Origin: Jaltomata sinuosa
Taxonomy: Eukaryota > Streptophyta > Magnoliopsida > Solanales > Solanaceae
DNA length: 64,000 nt
NCBI GenBank assembly: GCA_003996215.1
Contig: QJPP01000275.1
Span: 806,001-870,000 of the forward strand
Direction: 5' to 3'
Shown: positions 35,953 to 46,870 of the stretch, piece after piece
Numbering within the stretch: position 1 is the first letter of the stretch
How the letters are laid out: every line of letters begins with the position of its first letter
Made by a program: the position numbers and the translations under genes
Notes under the pieces: generated by a model
Told to the model about the DNA's origin: nothing
The model's database searches: none
What the model saw: only the letters and a program-made list of their open reading frames with translations

Positions 35953-37475
35953 TATGTTAAGTTTTGAAGTCTAGCAAGTTGCAAAATAAAAGTCGGTAAA
36001 AGTTATCATAAGTTTCTTTAATAAACTTTTTGATACTTGGGTCAAATGTCGCAGAGCTTTTCTTCCAATCTATAAAGAGTTAGAGAGCTCTCAACCTACC
36101 AAATCAAAGGTCTACGAGTCTAGTTTCAATGCACAAAACCTCATATTAAACCAATATCGAAGTAAAGAGTTATGAGTATTTTAACGCAGACTGTCTGTGC
36201 TGAAACCGGATAGCAAACCGGGTCGCGAACCTGGTCGGGTCAAAATTAGAATAAATCTACCTATTGATGTTTTAAGTCATAAAAAATATTTCAAAACAGT
36301 TCTAAAATCGAGAGCAACATAAGAAAGGGTTCCAAGGGAGTTCTTGAGTGATCAAGGTGCGTTTTTAGTGATTTTTATCGTTAAAATTTGTCCCCGTGCC
36401 TAGAAATGTGATCTTTACGTGTGACAAATATTTTCCCCTTCAATTAGCCGTGTTTGAAGCTAATTTTAGAAGATCAAACTTGGTAGTTCTTGCTGGTTCT
36501 TCTTTACACTTGATTTTCTAAGGTAACCATCTCGGGACTCTTTTATGATTATTTTTATGAAGTTCTACGGACGTTTCGTCAAGTTATGATCGTATGGAAA
36601 ATCTTTCGATTTAAGCTTAATTATAAACTATTTATAAGTGTGTATAAGTTGCATATATATAGTATCTGTGAAGCTTAAGACGTAAGGAGCAACTTCCGTG
36701 AAGGAACTACGGGCATTCGAACGTTCGTTGGAAAGATATGTTAAGGCTAAGCTTCATCCTTCCTTTGAGCGTGAATTTTAGGAAAATTCTTAAATCATTA
36801 AATGCAATAGTTTACTATTTTATTGCTAAAAAGACCTTCTATGAAAGGCATTGGGATCGCAACTGAAGTATTTTTCATGTTTCTATTATATTGATATTCC
36901 ACTCGTTCGGTTATATAGGGTATTCAACATCTATATGTTATTTTGTCGACTTCCTTGACTTTATGTCCATATGTATGAATTCTTATTCTTCTTTGGGTGA
37001 TGTGGCTTAAAATGATTACAAAGGGACATTAAGAATTTACAACCAGTCCCCCTTCCTCGCTAAAATAAGGAAAACTTTAAAATAATACATCGATTTTCAA
37101 AACTCTCAAATGTAACTCGCATGTTTAAACTACTAAATGACGTATTTTTTTGAAATACTTTCTTTTACAAATTATTAAGTAAACATATATAGAAACTAAG
37201 TGAAGCACCTTAAGCTCTTTATGAACATCTGCAGGTTTAAGTTACCATTCTAAAGTCGAGTTAAGTGTTCAAGTTTATTCTAAACATATATGAGATTCTA
37301 CGAGGCATTTATATTTTATACAAAAGTAGTTACGAGATTATGAGAACAAAGAGTACCAGTAGGTCAAGATTGACAACGTGATTATGATGACATACATGCA
37401 TTACAAATCTATAACATGACATGCTATTCATTCTATTCCCGAGCTATAATTGGGTAGGTATGAGACCTATTGCCT
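35953..37475 (+). mobile_element. Gypsy LTR fragment, right part (outermost level)
   Basis: This continues the LTR that begins at 8094. It is homologous to the solo LTR of 13701-31795 in opposite orientation. It breaks off near 37475, where duplication copy 2 begins, well before an LTR end. The frames within it are not coding. Confidence 0.65.
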
Positions 37476-37637
37476 ATGGTAGGGTATTTATGAGTCTCAT
37501 TTTTAATGAGGGGTATATCAACTCTAAATCACAAAATTAAGGAGTATATTAGAACCTTTTCCCATTAATTAGTTAATTTTTTAGAAAATTGAATGGTAGC
37601 ACTTGCAAATAAATTGTAACTCTTGATGTTTGACATA
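37476..37637 (+). repeat. Segmental duplication copy 2, block 1
   Basis: It matches 7240-7395, including the right arm of the inverted-repeat element (aactctaaatcacaaaatta) and the unique flank gaatggtagcactt. It ends at the Helitron insertion. Confidence 0.8.
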
Positions 37638-39077
37638 CTAGTTTTGGGCACGTATCTCACACGTGTATACTTAGCATTTATCATTACTTAATATGTAGCC
37701 AAAAAAGTCATTACTTAAATGTTATACATATTCTAAAATATCAAATTTATAACATACAAAAAGACATAATACCATTTTTATTGTAATAATTATATGTTAA
37801 ATCATATCTATTGTATGTTAATTTAAACAAATGAAATCATAATACACTATGAAGAACGAATTAATAAATGATCATCCTAAAATCAATCTTTCAGAGAACC
37901 CAATCCTCTCTCTTTCATAGCTCACGAATCTTAGCTAGTGCCTAGCGCCTCTCCCTTCACTTGATGATAAAAAAAGAACCTTCACTCAACTTGTTTTAAA
38001 ATCTGTTAGCTTGATTTTTCTGACTATAGCATAGCATGCATCTAATTTTCTCTGATAGAAAAAAATTCATAAGTGAATTGAGAATCAAAAGTGCAAAAAC
38101 GAATTTGTATAATTAAAGAAGAATAAAAAAACATGTATTAAAGTACCTTTTCATCAATAAATATCATATTTAGTTGACCAACTCGCTATTTTTCTTGGGA
38201 TTAATGGCATCCCACATTCGGCAAATCATAACCTTTAATCATCTCTATTAATAATCAACTCAGAAATAAAAAAAAGAATACGTCATTTTAAATTTTAAAA
38301 ATGCAATAAAAAGAAAGACAAACCAAACAAGCTACAACATGCAAAAGATTCACACCCACCCAATTTATATATAGCACAAAAAAATGGAATATGAAAAGCG
38401 CATAAAAATTAATTAGCAGTATAATTCTTCATAGATAATACACAATAAACAGAAAGTAGAGAATGAAGCGGCACAAAAATTAATCAGCAGTCATGTAATT
38501 ATTCAAAAATTAATACACATTAAAAGTTATTTTAATTATAAATTATGAAGATGAAGGAAAGGTTAATAAGAGAACTTGACAGTTTGGATGAAGAACGGAC
38601 GTGAAGAGACTAAAGAACGCCTACTTGAGTTTTAATGCAAAAATATATAAAAGAAAAACTCCCAATTGGGTTTAAATGCAAACCAATTTAATTAGTATTA
38701 TATATGGTATAGTGGGCTGAAGTGGTTATGTGGCCTTTTGTCTTATTGCTATCGTGGGATTTACTTTAACATTTATGGTGTGAAATTTTGTTAAGTTATT
38801 TAGGCAGTAAATTTTTATAAAACTGGCGAAAAAAAATGCAAAAACATGATATGATTTATTGTAATATGATATAATTTACTATTTAACATTTTAATTAATT
38901 AAATAATTTATAATATTATAATTTAGTATAGAGGTATAATGGTAATCCAACTTTCAAAATTGGAACTTCCTATTTTTAGTGTAATATGATTTAGAAGATA
39001 AGAGCTTCTCTTCCTTCTCACAGTAAAACGTTATAACATGAAGCAACTTTGATGGTTCAATCCACTAAGTCTTCTGA
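37638..39077 (-). mobile_element. Non-autonomous Helitron, 1.44 kb
   Basis: On the minus strand it starts TC (39077) and ends CTAG (37638), with the 3' hairpin cacgt-gtgagat-acgtg just before the end. It sits between A and T of the host sequence. The flanks (gatgtttga and ttatgctta) are adjacent in duplication copy 1 at 7390-7400, which proves an insertion here. No Rep/helicase coding was seen. Confidence 0.65.
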
Positions 39078-39097
39078 TTATGCTTATAGAAGCCTTT

Positions 39098-39396
39098 CTT
39101 TGTTGTATTAACCAGCAACATACCAGGAGAATCAGAAGGCGGAATGAAGAAAAGATGACAAGGTTTTATGAGCTCAATGGCTACATAGTTCCAGTAATAA
39201 GAGGAACTTGAGCCCCAGACGATATGTTAACACTAACATCTCCCATTGTAACAAATTATAGAGAGAAAAAGTGAAAATAGATGCAGAGAAGAACAAAGAC
39301 TAAAACTATGGCTTCTGATACCATGAAAGATTGCAAAAATATAAAAAGAGAGATTGTTGCTGAAATTTTTGTGTGTTTATTCATCTGTACAATCAA
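39098..39396 (-). mobile_element. Copia-C fragment: gag N-terminus, primer site and LTR start
   Basis: The minus strand carries a gag start at 39246 (MGDVSVNISSGAQVPLITG) and, with a frameshift, the SDSPGMLLVNT segment typical of Copia gag N-termini. The primer site tggtatcaga is at 39323-39314, and the LTR border is at 39324. The gag is cut off at 39098 where host sequence resumes. The LTR continues after the Helitron at 41676-42072. Confidence 0.65.
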
Positions 39397-39397
39397 T

Positions 39398-39431
<34 letters not shown>

Positions 39432-41675
39432 GGAACTTCAACCCGGTGACGTGGCACCCTCCTAGGCCAGGATTGCTATTTATCTTTTTTCTCTTTTTTT
39501 TGACACTTTCTCTTATATTTTCCTTAAAAGATTGCTTAAAACTGAAGTTACTCTATCAAAAAATCTAGAATAATTGTCTACATTCATTACACAATTGAAG
39601 GGAAAACATTTAAGAGAAATAAAGTATACATGAAATGTTTCAGTTTTTGGTTGTTTCATTTTCGTCGAAGAGCCTAAAAGTCACTATTCCAAAACTGCTC
39701 ATTTTAATTCTCAGCTTTTCATTGTTCATTATTTTGGCAGTGAGTAATATATATGATAGGTATGGTATTCTAACGTGATGGCAGTAGTGCATAACCTGGG
39801 AATCCTTTAATTTGCCACAATATCAATTTCCAGCTTCCTTTGCATATATAAATAGTGAGTTCTACGAACCATGTTTAAGCAACAATTGAACTATATAATA
39901 CTACCTCTTATCAATATAGTCTTTTAGGTTATATTTTCTATTAAGTTTTCTATTTTCGCTAACTAATTTTTGTTTTGATTTTGTCAGTATACCAAACATA
40001 GAACAGGTATTTTAAAGGCCATAGTGTTTTCTCTTCTATTTTTTTTCCACTTTTTGGATATTATACAGTTGTGCAAGTTTTTTCACTAATTCTCTATTTT
40101 GCTAGAATCGTATATTAAAGAGATCAATTCCGTTCTTATTTTTTATATTCCCGGCCTATTATAGCTTTAGGGTTTAAAGGATTTGACCCAAAAAAAGGTG
40201 AAAGTTTTTCTACACCAATTTCTTATTATTTTTATTTATTTGTTACATTAATAATAAACTGAAACGCACTACTCATTCTTATGCATTATGACTATTTGCC
40301 TTTTTGTTAATGTTCCTCATTTTATTATTTTCACAATTTTTACCATCATAACCCCTAAAATAATTAATGCTCATATATTTATGATATTTATTTAGTAAAT
40401 AAAAATATTGCAAGACTTTGTAGATGTGATTACATTAACTTTTTAAGTCGTTATGTTTTTAGTGCTTATTATATTCACACTTTAGTTTGACTTGGAGAAT
40501 AAGATAAAGATTATTGAATAATGATTAATTTGTGGGAGTGGATGTTGATAAGAGCTCAAAAAATTATGCATTGATTTAGTATTTTTTTCTTTTTTCTTTT
40601 TAATTATTAAGGTTGTAATAATGAGTGAATGACCATCCACCATGAAAAAGAAAGTGTCTTAAAATGATGTTGCATTATTTATTTTTTTATATTCGCTCTA
40701 TGATTTCTCTTTATTTTGTATTTAATATGAATTTTTTATTTTTGTAAGTTTGTAATTTCTTTTGGTTCAAAATAGTAACTTATGACTTTGTTGGACATAA
40801 TTATCTTTTTTTCCTTTTTTGGCCTTTTATTTCCTTTAAAATGTCTAAATACATTTTCTTTTCATGAATTTTCAATTACAAAATCCTTCATTATAAGCTT
40901 TAAATAACGCTACACAACGATGTCTTGAGTTTGTTGAGTTTTCCATCTTTATTATAATCTTTTCTTAAAAATTCTATTTATTTATTTTCTTATTTTTGTC
41001 AATTTCTCCTACTTCTCTCTACTTCTTATTGTAGAATAATAAATAAGTCAATTAATTAATCACTTATTCATATTCTTTAATATAAAATTTAATGATCTGT
41101 ATTTTCATTACTCACACAAAGTTTTATTATCATAACTTCTAAGATAATTAATAATCATATTCATGACATTATTTGGTGTTCCATATTGTAGTCCTATGAA
41201 TAAAGATATTGTAAAATTTTGTAGAAATGATTACATTAGCCTTTTAAGTTATTATATTTTTTATGCGTATTACATTCATGCTTTATTTGACTTGAAGAAT
41301 AAGAGGAGGCTATTGAATAATGATCAGTTTTTGCCTTGTGGGAGTGAATGTCAACAAGAGCTCAGAAGATTGTGCATTGATTTCGTATTTTTTCTTCTGT
41401 TTTTTAATGATTAAAGTCGTAAGAGTGATGTTTCATTATTTTTGTATGTTCTCTTTATGATTTCTCTTTATTTTGTATTTTATATGAATTTTTTATTATT
41501 GTAAATTTATAATTTATTTTGGTTCAAAATAATAATTTATGACTTTGTTGGAATTCTGCTAGCTACTAACCAAACATTTTCCTCTATGAAATCAATTATA
41601 CGTTTGGGTAAATATACAAATTTATTGGTATTTATCGTCTTTTATAATCGCGCAAAGCGCGGACAAGTTCACTAG
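39397..41675 (+). mobile_element. Non-autonomous Helitron, about 2.28 kb
   Basis: The 3' end is well formed: hairpin cgcgc-aaa-gcgcg (41649-41661), then gacaagttca and the terminal CTAG (41672-41675), followed by T. The 5' end is placed at a TC (39397) at the start of an (AT)n run followed by ataaaagagg and gacgtggcaccctcc, a layout common at Solanaceae Helitron starts. It inserted into the LTR of Copia-C. It holds an internal direct duplication and no protein-coding gene. Confidence 0.65.
40340..41552 (+). repeat. Internal direct duplication of the Helitron
   Basis: The segments about 40340-40792 and 41105-41552 share order and sequence. Words in both include gattacatta, gaataatgat, gggagtg and tatgatttctctttattttg, ending in tatgactttgttgga. 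They are diverged by point changes and small indels. Confidence 0.7.
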
Positions 41676-42072
41676 TACATGTACATATAGAAAAAATCAA
41701 CAAAAAGAAACTACCTAGTAGTGCCCTAATTATTAGCTTGCACTAATATCTAAAAGGAGTTAAGTAGTGGAACACGTAATAAATATTTACAAGCTCTAAA
41801 AAATAAAACCTGGTAGTATTTTAAGTATCAGCTACCACTAATATTTAAAAGGAGTAAGAAATTGAAAAAGGAAAAACTATTAGCTACAGTTGAAAAGTTC
41901 TAGAAAGTCTCGTGAGGAGCATGTGAGATTCCAGCTCTATTTGAATACTTTGTTCTGTGTGGGAAAAAAAATGAACACAATGCCTCTGAATTTTTGTCAT
42001 TCTTCTTCAATACAAAATCAACTTTCTTCTCCGACAATACCTTGTCCAATGAGTCTCCAACAAATCCAATAC
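41676..42072 (-). mobile_element. Copia-C LTR, remaining part
   Basis: This is the sequence between the Helitron end and the resumption of duplication copy 2. It contains a short internal repeat (gtagtg/aaaggagttaag near 41740 and gtagtatt/aaaggagtaag near 41810). The exact LTR terminus is unclear. Confidence 0.45.
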
Positions 42073-42478
42073 TTTTCCAACTTTATTCATAAAAATAACC
42101 AATTTAAAACTAATAGTGATAATAAAACATACATGATATGAATTATGTAAAGGAGTAACACCTTTAATATCTTCATACATGGCATGAAATCAATACTTTT
42201 CTAACAATATTATTTCACATATTCTACGTAAACTAGTAGTTGCATAAATTTTTGTATAGTTTTAATATTTACTATCTTAAATGTTGACGTTTCGATTTTC
42301 AATTTCTTCTCTTCTCGTGTCTAGGGTATTATATTCGAGGAACATGCATATAAACTAGTATATATTATAAAAGCACGCTCCACACTAAATGTTGAATAAC
42401 GAAACTATCCTCCAAATATTGATAGACTTTTATGCCTTTAAATAGATAAAATATATGTTTAGCGAAGCAAGTTTGAGG
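42073..42478 (+). repeat. Segmental duplication copy 2, block 3
   Basis: It matches 7417-7915 nearly throughout, for example gtaaactagtagttgcataa and attcgaggaacatgcatata. It has one unit of the 57-bp repeat where copy 1 has two. Block 2 is the short piece 39078-39097. Confidence 0.85.
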
Positions 42479-42479
42479 G

Positions 42480-44756
42480 AAAAATAATTGTAATATTCAA
42501 AATATGGTCGAAGGACAGAATTCTTCCCAATTTAGACCACAACTTTAGTTCTGATTATCAGCGTTTGCAATCTCTTAGATAGCCCTCAAGAGGAAAGCTT
42601 CCTCAAGCAAACAATCTCTCGACATTGTCTAGCATCAAGGATCATAGAGCCAACACTCTCAGGAGTATGCCATAATATCATTAATCATTTTGGACTGAAA
42701 GTGTCCACACGACGGTCTACCTCATTAATTGGATGCCCATTATGGTTCTCCAAAATCATTCCCCCTTTACAGAAGATTTTTGGTACTAAGCCTCTGTATG
42801 ACACCTTCCGTGTTTTTGGATGTACGTGTTATGTGCTTCTTCCATGATATGAATACCCTAAAATTGATGCCAAGTCTGCCAGATAGATTTTTAGGATATT
42901 TAAACATTCAAAAAACGCTATAGTTGTTATGACTGGGATGCTAAACGAATGAGAATCTCACACAATATTCTCTTCTTTGAGGACTCATTCTGCTTTCCCT
43001 CAACTACAGAACCAATAAGTTCCATTGGTCACTCGACTCCTTTGTCATCCTACTTTGATGATGAGCTTGATCCTTATGTGAGAGTTCCGATGGTTGTTGC
43101 TCCTCCTTCTCCATCTCTAGATATAGGTATCCCCTCTTCTTCTCATATTTTTCCCTCGTCCGAACCACTACATATTGTATGCACTACCCGGTCAGTTTGG
43201 GTCAGTAAACCCCTTCCCGATTATCCTTTTTGTCATCACTTAATTACATTTCTATTCCTAGATCTTATAAACAGGCGGTTGACAGGAAACTAAACTTGAT
43301 GCACTAGCCCAAAATCATACATAGGATTTGGTTCCGGTACTATCGGATCAAACCGTGGTAGGGTGTAAATAGGTCTACACTTTAGGCAAAACTTTGGCGG
43401 AACATTGCATCGATATAAAGCTCGCTTGATGGTGCAAGGTTTTAAACAAGAGTCTGGGATCGATTATGAGGAAACTTTCGCTCCCGTGGCTAAAGTGACT
43501 ATTGTTCGTACATTATTGGTTGTTGTGGCAGTTAGATAATGGGACATCTTGTAGATGGACGTTAATAATACCTTTCTTAATGGTGAGCTACCCGAGACTG
43601 TGTATATGAAGCTTCCTCCTGGATTCTCCACTTCTCCATCCATGGTATTCAAACAATGAAAGGCCATTTATGGCTTGAAGCAAGCTCCCAGCGCTTGGTT
43701 CTCCAAGTTGAAGTCTGTTCTTCTGCAAAGGGGCTATCGACAAAGTCACAATGACTATTCTCTATTTATCTCTCCCTCTCCACGAGGCAGTTTCTGTGCT
43801 AATCTATGTCAATGATATCTTAATTACTGGGGATGATGTCGAAGGTATTTTGCAGCTTAAAGGTATGTTACAATCTTCATTTCAAATGAAGGACTTGCGG
43901 CATTCATTTTATTTTTTTAGTCTGGAAATCTCTCATAATGTTGGTGGCTACTTTCTCTACCAATGAAAGTGTACCAAAAATATTTTGGACATTGCTCACC
44001 TAACTGATGCGACCATTGTTGATACACCCATGGAGCAAAATACTCATTATTCTAAGACTGATGGGGAACCTCTCTTAGACCCGACCCTTTATCGATGCCT
44101 TTTTGGAAGCTTGATCTACTTAATTGTCACTAGACCTGACATTGCTCATGCAGTTCATATTCTTAGTCAAACTTGTGACACTCGACACCTTCATCTTACG
44201 GTTGTTTATCGCCTACTTCGTTATCATCGATCTACCGCAATGATGGGCCTGCAATACAGTCATGACTCACCTACTCTCTTGTGTGCCTTCTCATATGTTG
44301 ATTATGGTGGGTTCTTGGACACTCGTCATTCGACCATTGGGTATTGTGTGTTTCTTGGCAACTCCTTGATGTCTTGGGAGTCAAAGAAGTAAGTAACCGT
44401 GTCCAAATCATCCATCGAAGCAGAATATCGTGCCATGTCGACTACTTGTAGTGAAGTTGTTTGGTTGCATCGTTTGTTGGCTGATTTTGACATTCACTTT
44501 TCTTCTCCCACACCCATGTACTGTGACAATGAAAGTGTTGTGAAGATTGCCACCAATCCCTTTTTTAATGAATGAACCAAGCATATCAAGATTGACTGTA
44601 ACTTCGTTCGGGAAAAATTTGATGAAGGCCATATTTCTCTTCCTCATGTTTCCTCCGGAGATCAACTGACGGATTTTTTCACCAAGTCTCAAACAAAGAA
44701 CCGACATGAGTTCTTTACTGGCAAGCTGCTAGTTGACCACCATAAGTTTGACGGGG
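42480..44756 (+). pseudogene. Copia-D relic: integrase end, reverse transcriptase, RNase H
   Basis: Plus-strand frames give the integrase C-terminus (VYLINWMP, 42715; RISHNILFFEDS, 42950), then KARLMVQGFKQESGIDYEET and APVAKVT near 43425-43500, then YGLKQAPSAWFSKLKSVLLQ (43672). The active-site region follows as YVND, replacing the catalytic YVDD (43805), then SLIYLIVTRPDIAHAVHILS (44110) and the RNase H motif SSIEAEYRAM (44410). Four of its stops fall where the family has Gln or Arg: TGA at 43657, 43964 and 44573, and TAA at 44390. The 5' half of the element is absent. It is dead. Confidence 0.85.
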
Positions 44757-45392
44757 TGTTAATCACCACCAATTATAACCTATACCTACCATATATAGCT
44801 TTAATAATCTTTCATATATTAGGAGGTAGATTGCATATTATTAGCCTAGAATCTTTTTTAATCGTATATACCATGTATAATATTACCATGTATAGTTTTT
44901 CTTGTATCCTTATAAGGAGATGATCTCCTTCATTCTAAGGATATAGAAAATCAAGGTTTTTCCCTTGTTCATAGAAACGCAAATCAAGGTGGAGACTGAA
45001 AGAGTTGGTTTTTGTGGGAGTCTAACCTATGTGATAGTAAATCCCATGTATCAAATTACTTGGCTAGAAAATCAATTTGGGGAACAAGCAAAAATTTATT
45101 GAGGGAAAATTTTGGATTTAATTTTCCTTTTCTTTTTTAAGCTTGGAGCCCAAGTTCAGTCTAAAAAGATGATCATTCTTCATTGTTTAAATCATCCCAA
45201 AAATCACGAATCCTTCTAAAAGTACAGAGTTAAGAGACCAATTCTCTTAGGGACCAATTCTCTTAGGTGTAATTGAGATATCTCTCTTTTCTTTGTTAAT
45301 AATATAAATACAGTTGGTCTCTGGTGGACGTAGCATCACTTTGATTCGAACCACGTTAAATCTTATATTCTTTCTTTATGTTTCCACTTACA
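44757..45392 (+). repeat. Probable 3' LTR of Copia-D
   Basis: The sequence tgttaatcaccacc starts directly after a gacgggg purine end of pol. A plausible right limit is cttaca at 45392, after gtggacgtagcatc and gaaccacgttaaatc, which are common near Copia LTR ends. There is no second LTR to compare, so the right border is a guess. Confidence 0.5.
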
Positions 45393-46711
45393 GTTCAAAA
45401 GGTAGAGTATGAATTAAGGTGTCCCCGCCTTTTGTAAGGCGCCTTTTGTAAGGCCTGCATACTTCAGGGCACTCTGTTGAGAAGTGCACTCCTGAGCACA
45501 GGACTGCTGAAGAATATGACCATGGATAACCTATGAATATGATGATCCTTTTCAACGAAGATAACTTCGAATATGCAAATACCATTGATGATATTAAGAA
45601 CAATAGGACAATTCTTCCATTTGCCTAGACACTTTGTCCATTGATGCTCATTTAAGTCAAAGAACAATATTGAATGTATCGCTGCAACACACTCAATTAT
45701 GCTCACGGAGATCAAAACCAGTAAATATTTTGAGCACCAACAAATACAATTTAATATTATCTTCGTTTTAAACGAACAAGTAAACACGGAAAGTTCCCAA
45801 CAAACAGATTTCCAGATTTACCTTTCATTCCTTACTCCTTAGCGGGTGTATTTTGGTGTCATCTTACCGGACATGTCCAATGTTTTAAGCTTATAGCTCT
45901 TTAAAAGCAGCAAAGTGAGCAGGATCTAACTGTTTAACCGCAAAAAATGTCCAACTTTGGAGAGGTATATATCAAGTCACATTTCATTTCTCAAAAAAAA
46001 AAAGATTTATAGAGATAAAAGGGCAGGTATAAAAGAAAAAAGTAGTACTAAACAGGTGCAACAAAACAGATATTATTCCACCAGTTTTCCCTTCTCTGAT
46101 CTTTTCTAACTAGCTTCCAGTTTCTCAATAATTCGAAAGTGGAGTAAGCCATGAACTCATTTGATTCCAAGAAATTAGCAAAAAAGTTCTCATAAATGAT
46201 GTGTGTCCGGAGACTGAAGAAACAAGTGCTTCTCAATATGTCCTTTAATTTGAAGTCATAAATGAAAGCTCTTAAAGAATGACAAAGAAGTTTCTTCTAT
46301 CAAGATTAGCTTGATCGCTAGCAAGCAGTCTGTTTCAACCTCAAAGTTCCTATCGGGTGCCTTTAGTTAATTCAACAGAATAGTGAACTAATCAGAGACT
46401 TATAGGACATGAGACTCATCAAGAAAGGGAAATGGAAATATTGAAGACTGCAGAGAACAGTACAGAGGCATATAATATGCACTCAAATTTAGAATTATAA
46501 CATAATGAATATGTTAACAAACCGTCCAGTCATTAATATCTAGCTTGCAAGAAAATTACAAAGATAAAGAACAATAACTAGCAGCATGACCCAGGTAAAA
46601 TTTAGGTACTTTAGTAATCATAAGGAACAGAAAAAGAGACTAAATTTGCTAACAAAGGGCCATATATTGCTTCGCACTGCTTGAGAGTCATCACGCGCAC
46701 ACCACATTCCT
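45393..46711. other. Intergenic region downstream of the NLR gene
   Basis: AT-rich sequence with no recognisable gene. A short tandem word, gccttttgtaaggc, occurs at 45428-45455. The open frames on the minus strand (up to 107 codons) lack coding character. It probably contains the 3' UTR and terminator of the NLR gene near its right end. Confidence 0.4.
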
Positions 46712-46736
46712 TTAACTTGCATGATCAGCTCCTCTA

Positions 46737-46870
46737 CTGCAAGGAGAGGAAACTCATCATGATTCTTGAAGCATATCAATGATGTTCAAGGCAGCACAAG
46801 ACGGATAAAATAATTACAATTTTTTTAAAACTGATTAGTGAGCAATTATTTGAGACAATTCGAGTCTTAC
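46737..46870 (-). other. Possible intron at the 3' end of the NLR gene
   Basis: On the minus strand the CDS ends tgtag|gtaag, a consensus donor that contains the TAA stop (46869-46867). At 46750-46737 a pyrimidine tract tttcctctccttgcag is a strong acceptor. Splicing would remove 134 bp and replace the last Arg and stop with a short tail (SRGADHAS) that stops at 46714-46712. It could instead be a 3'-UTR intron variant or unused. Confidence 0.45.

Noticed and set aside
45388..45787. Minus-strand frames of 71 and 107 codons downstream of the NLR
   Set aside because: No domain, no good start context, and composition like the AT-rich background.
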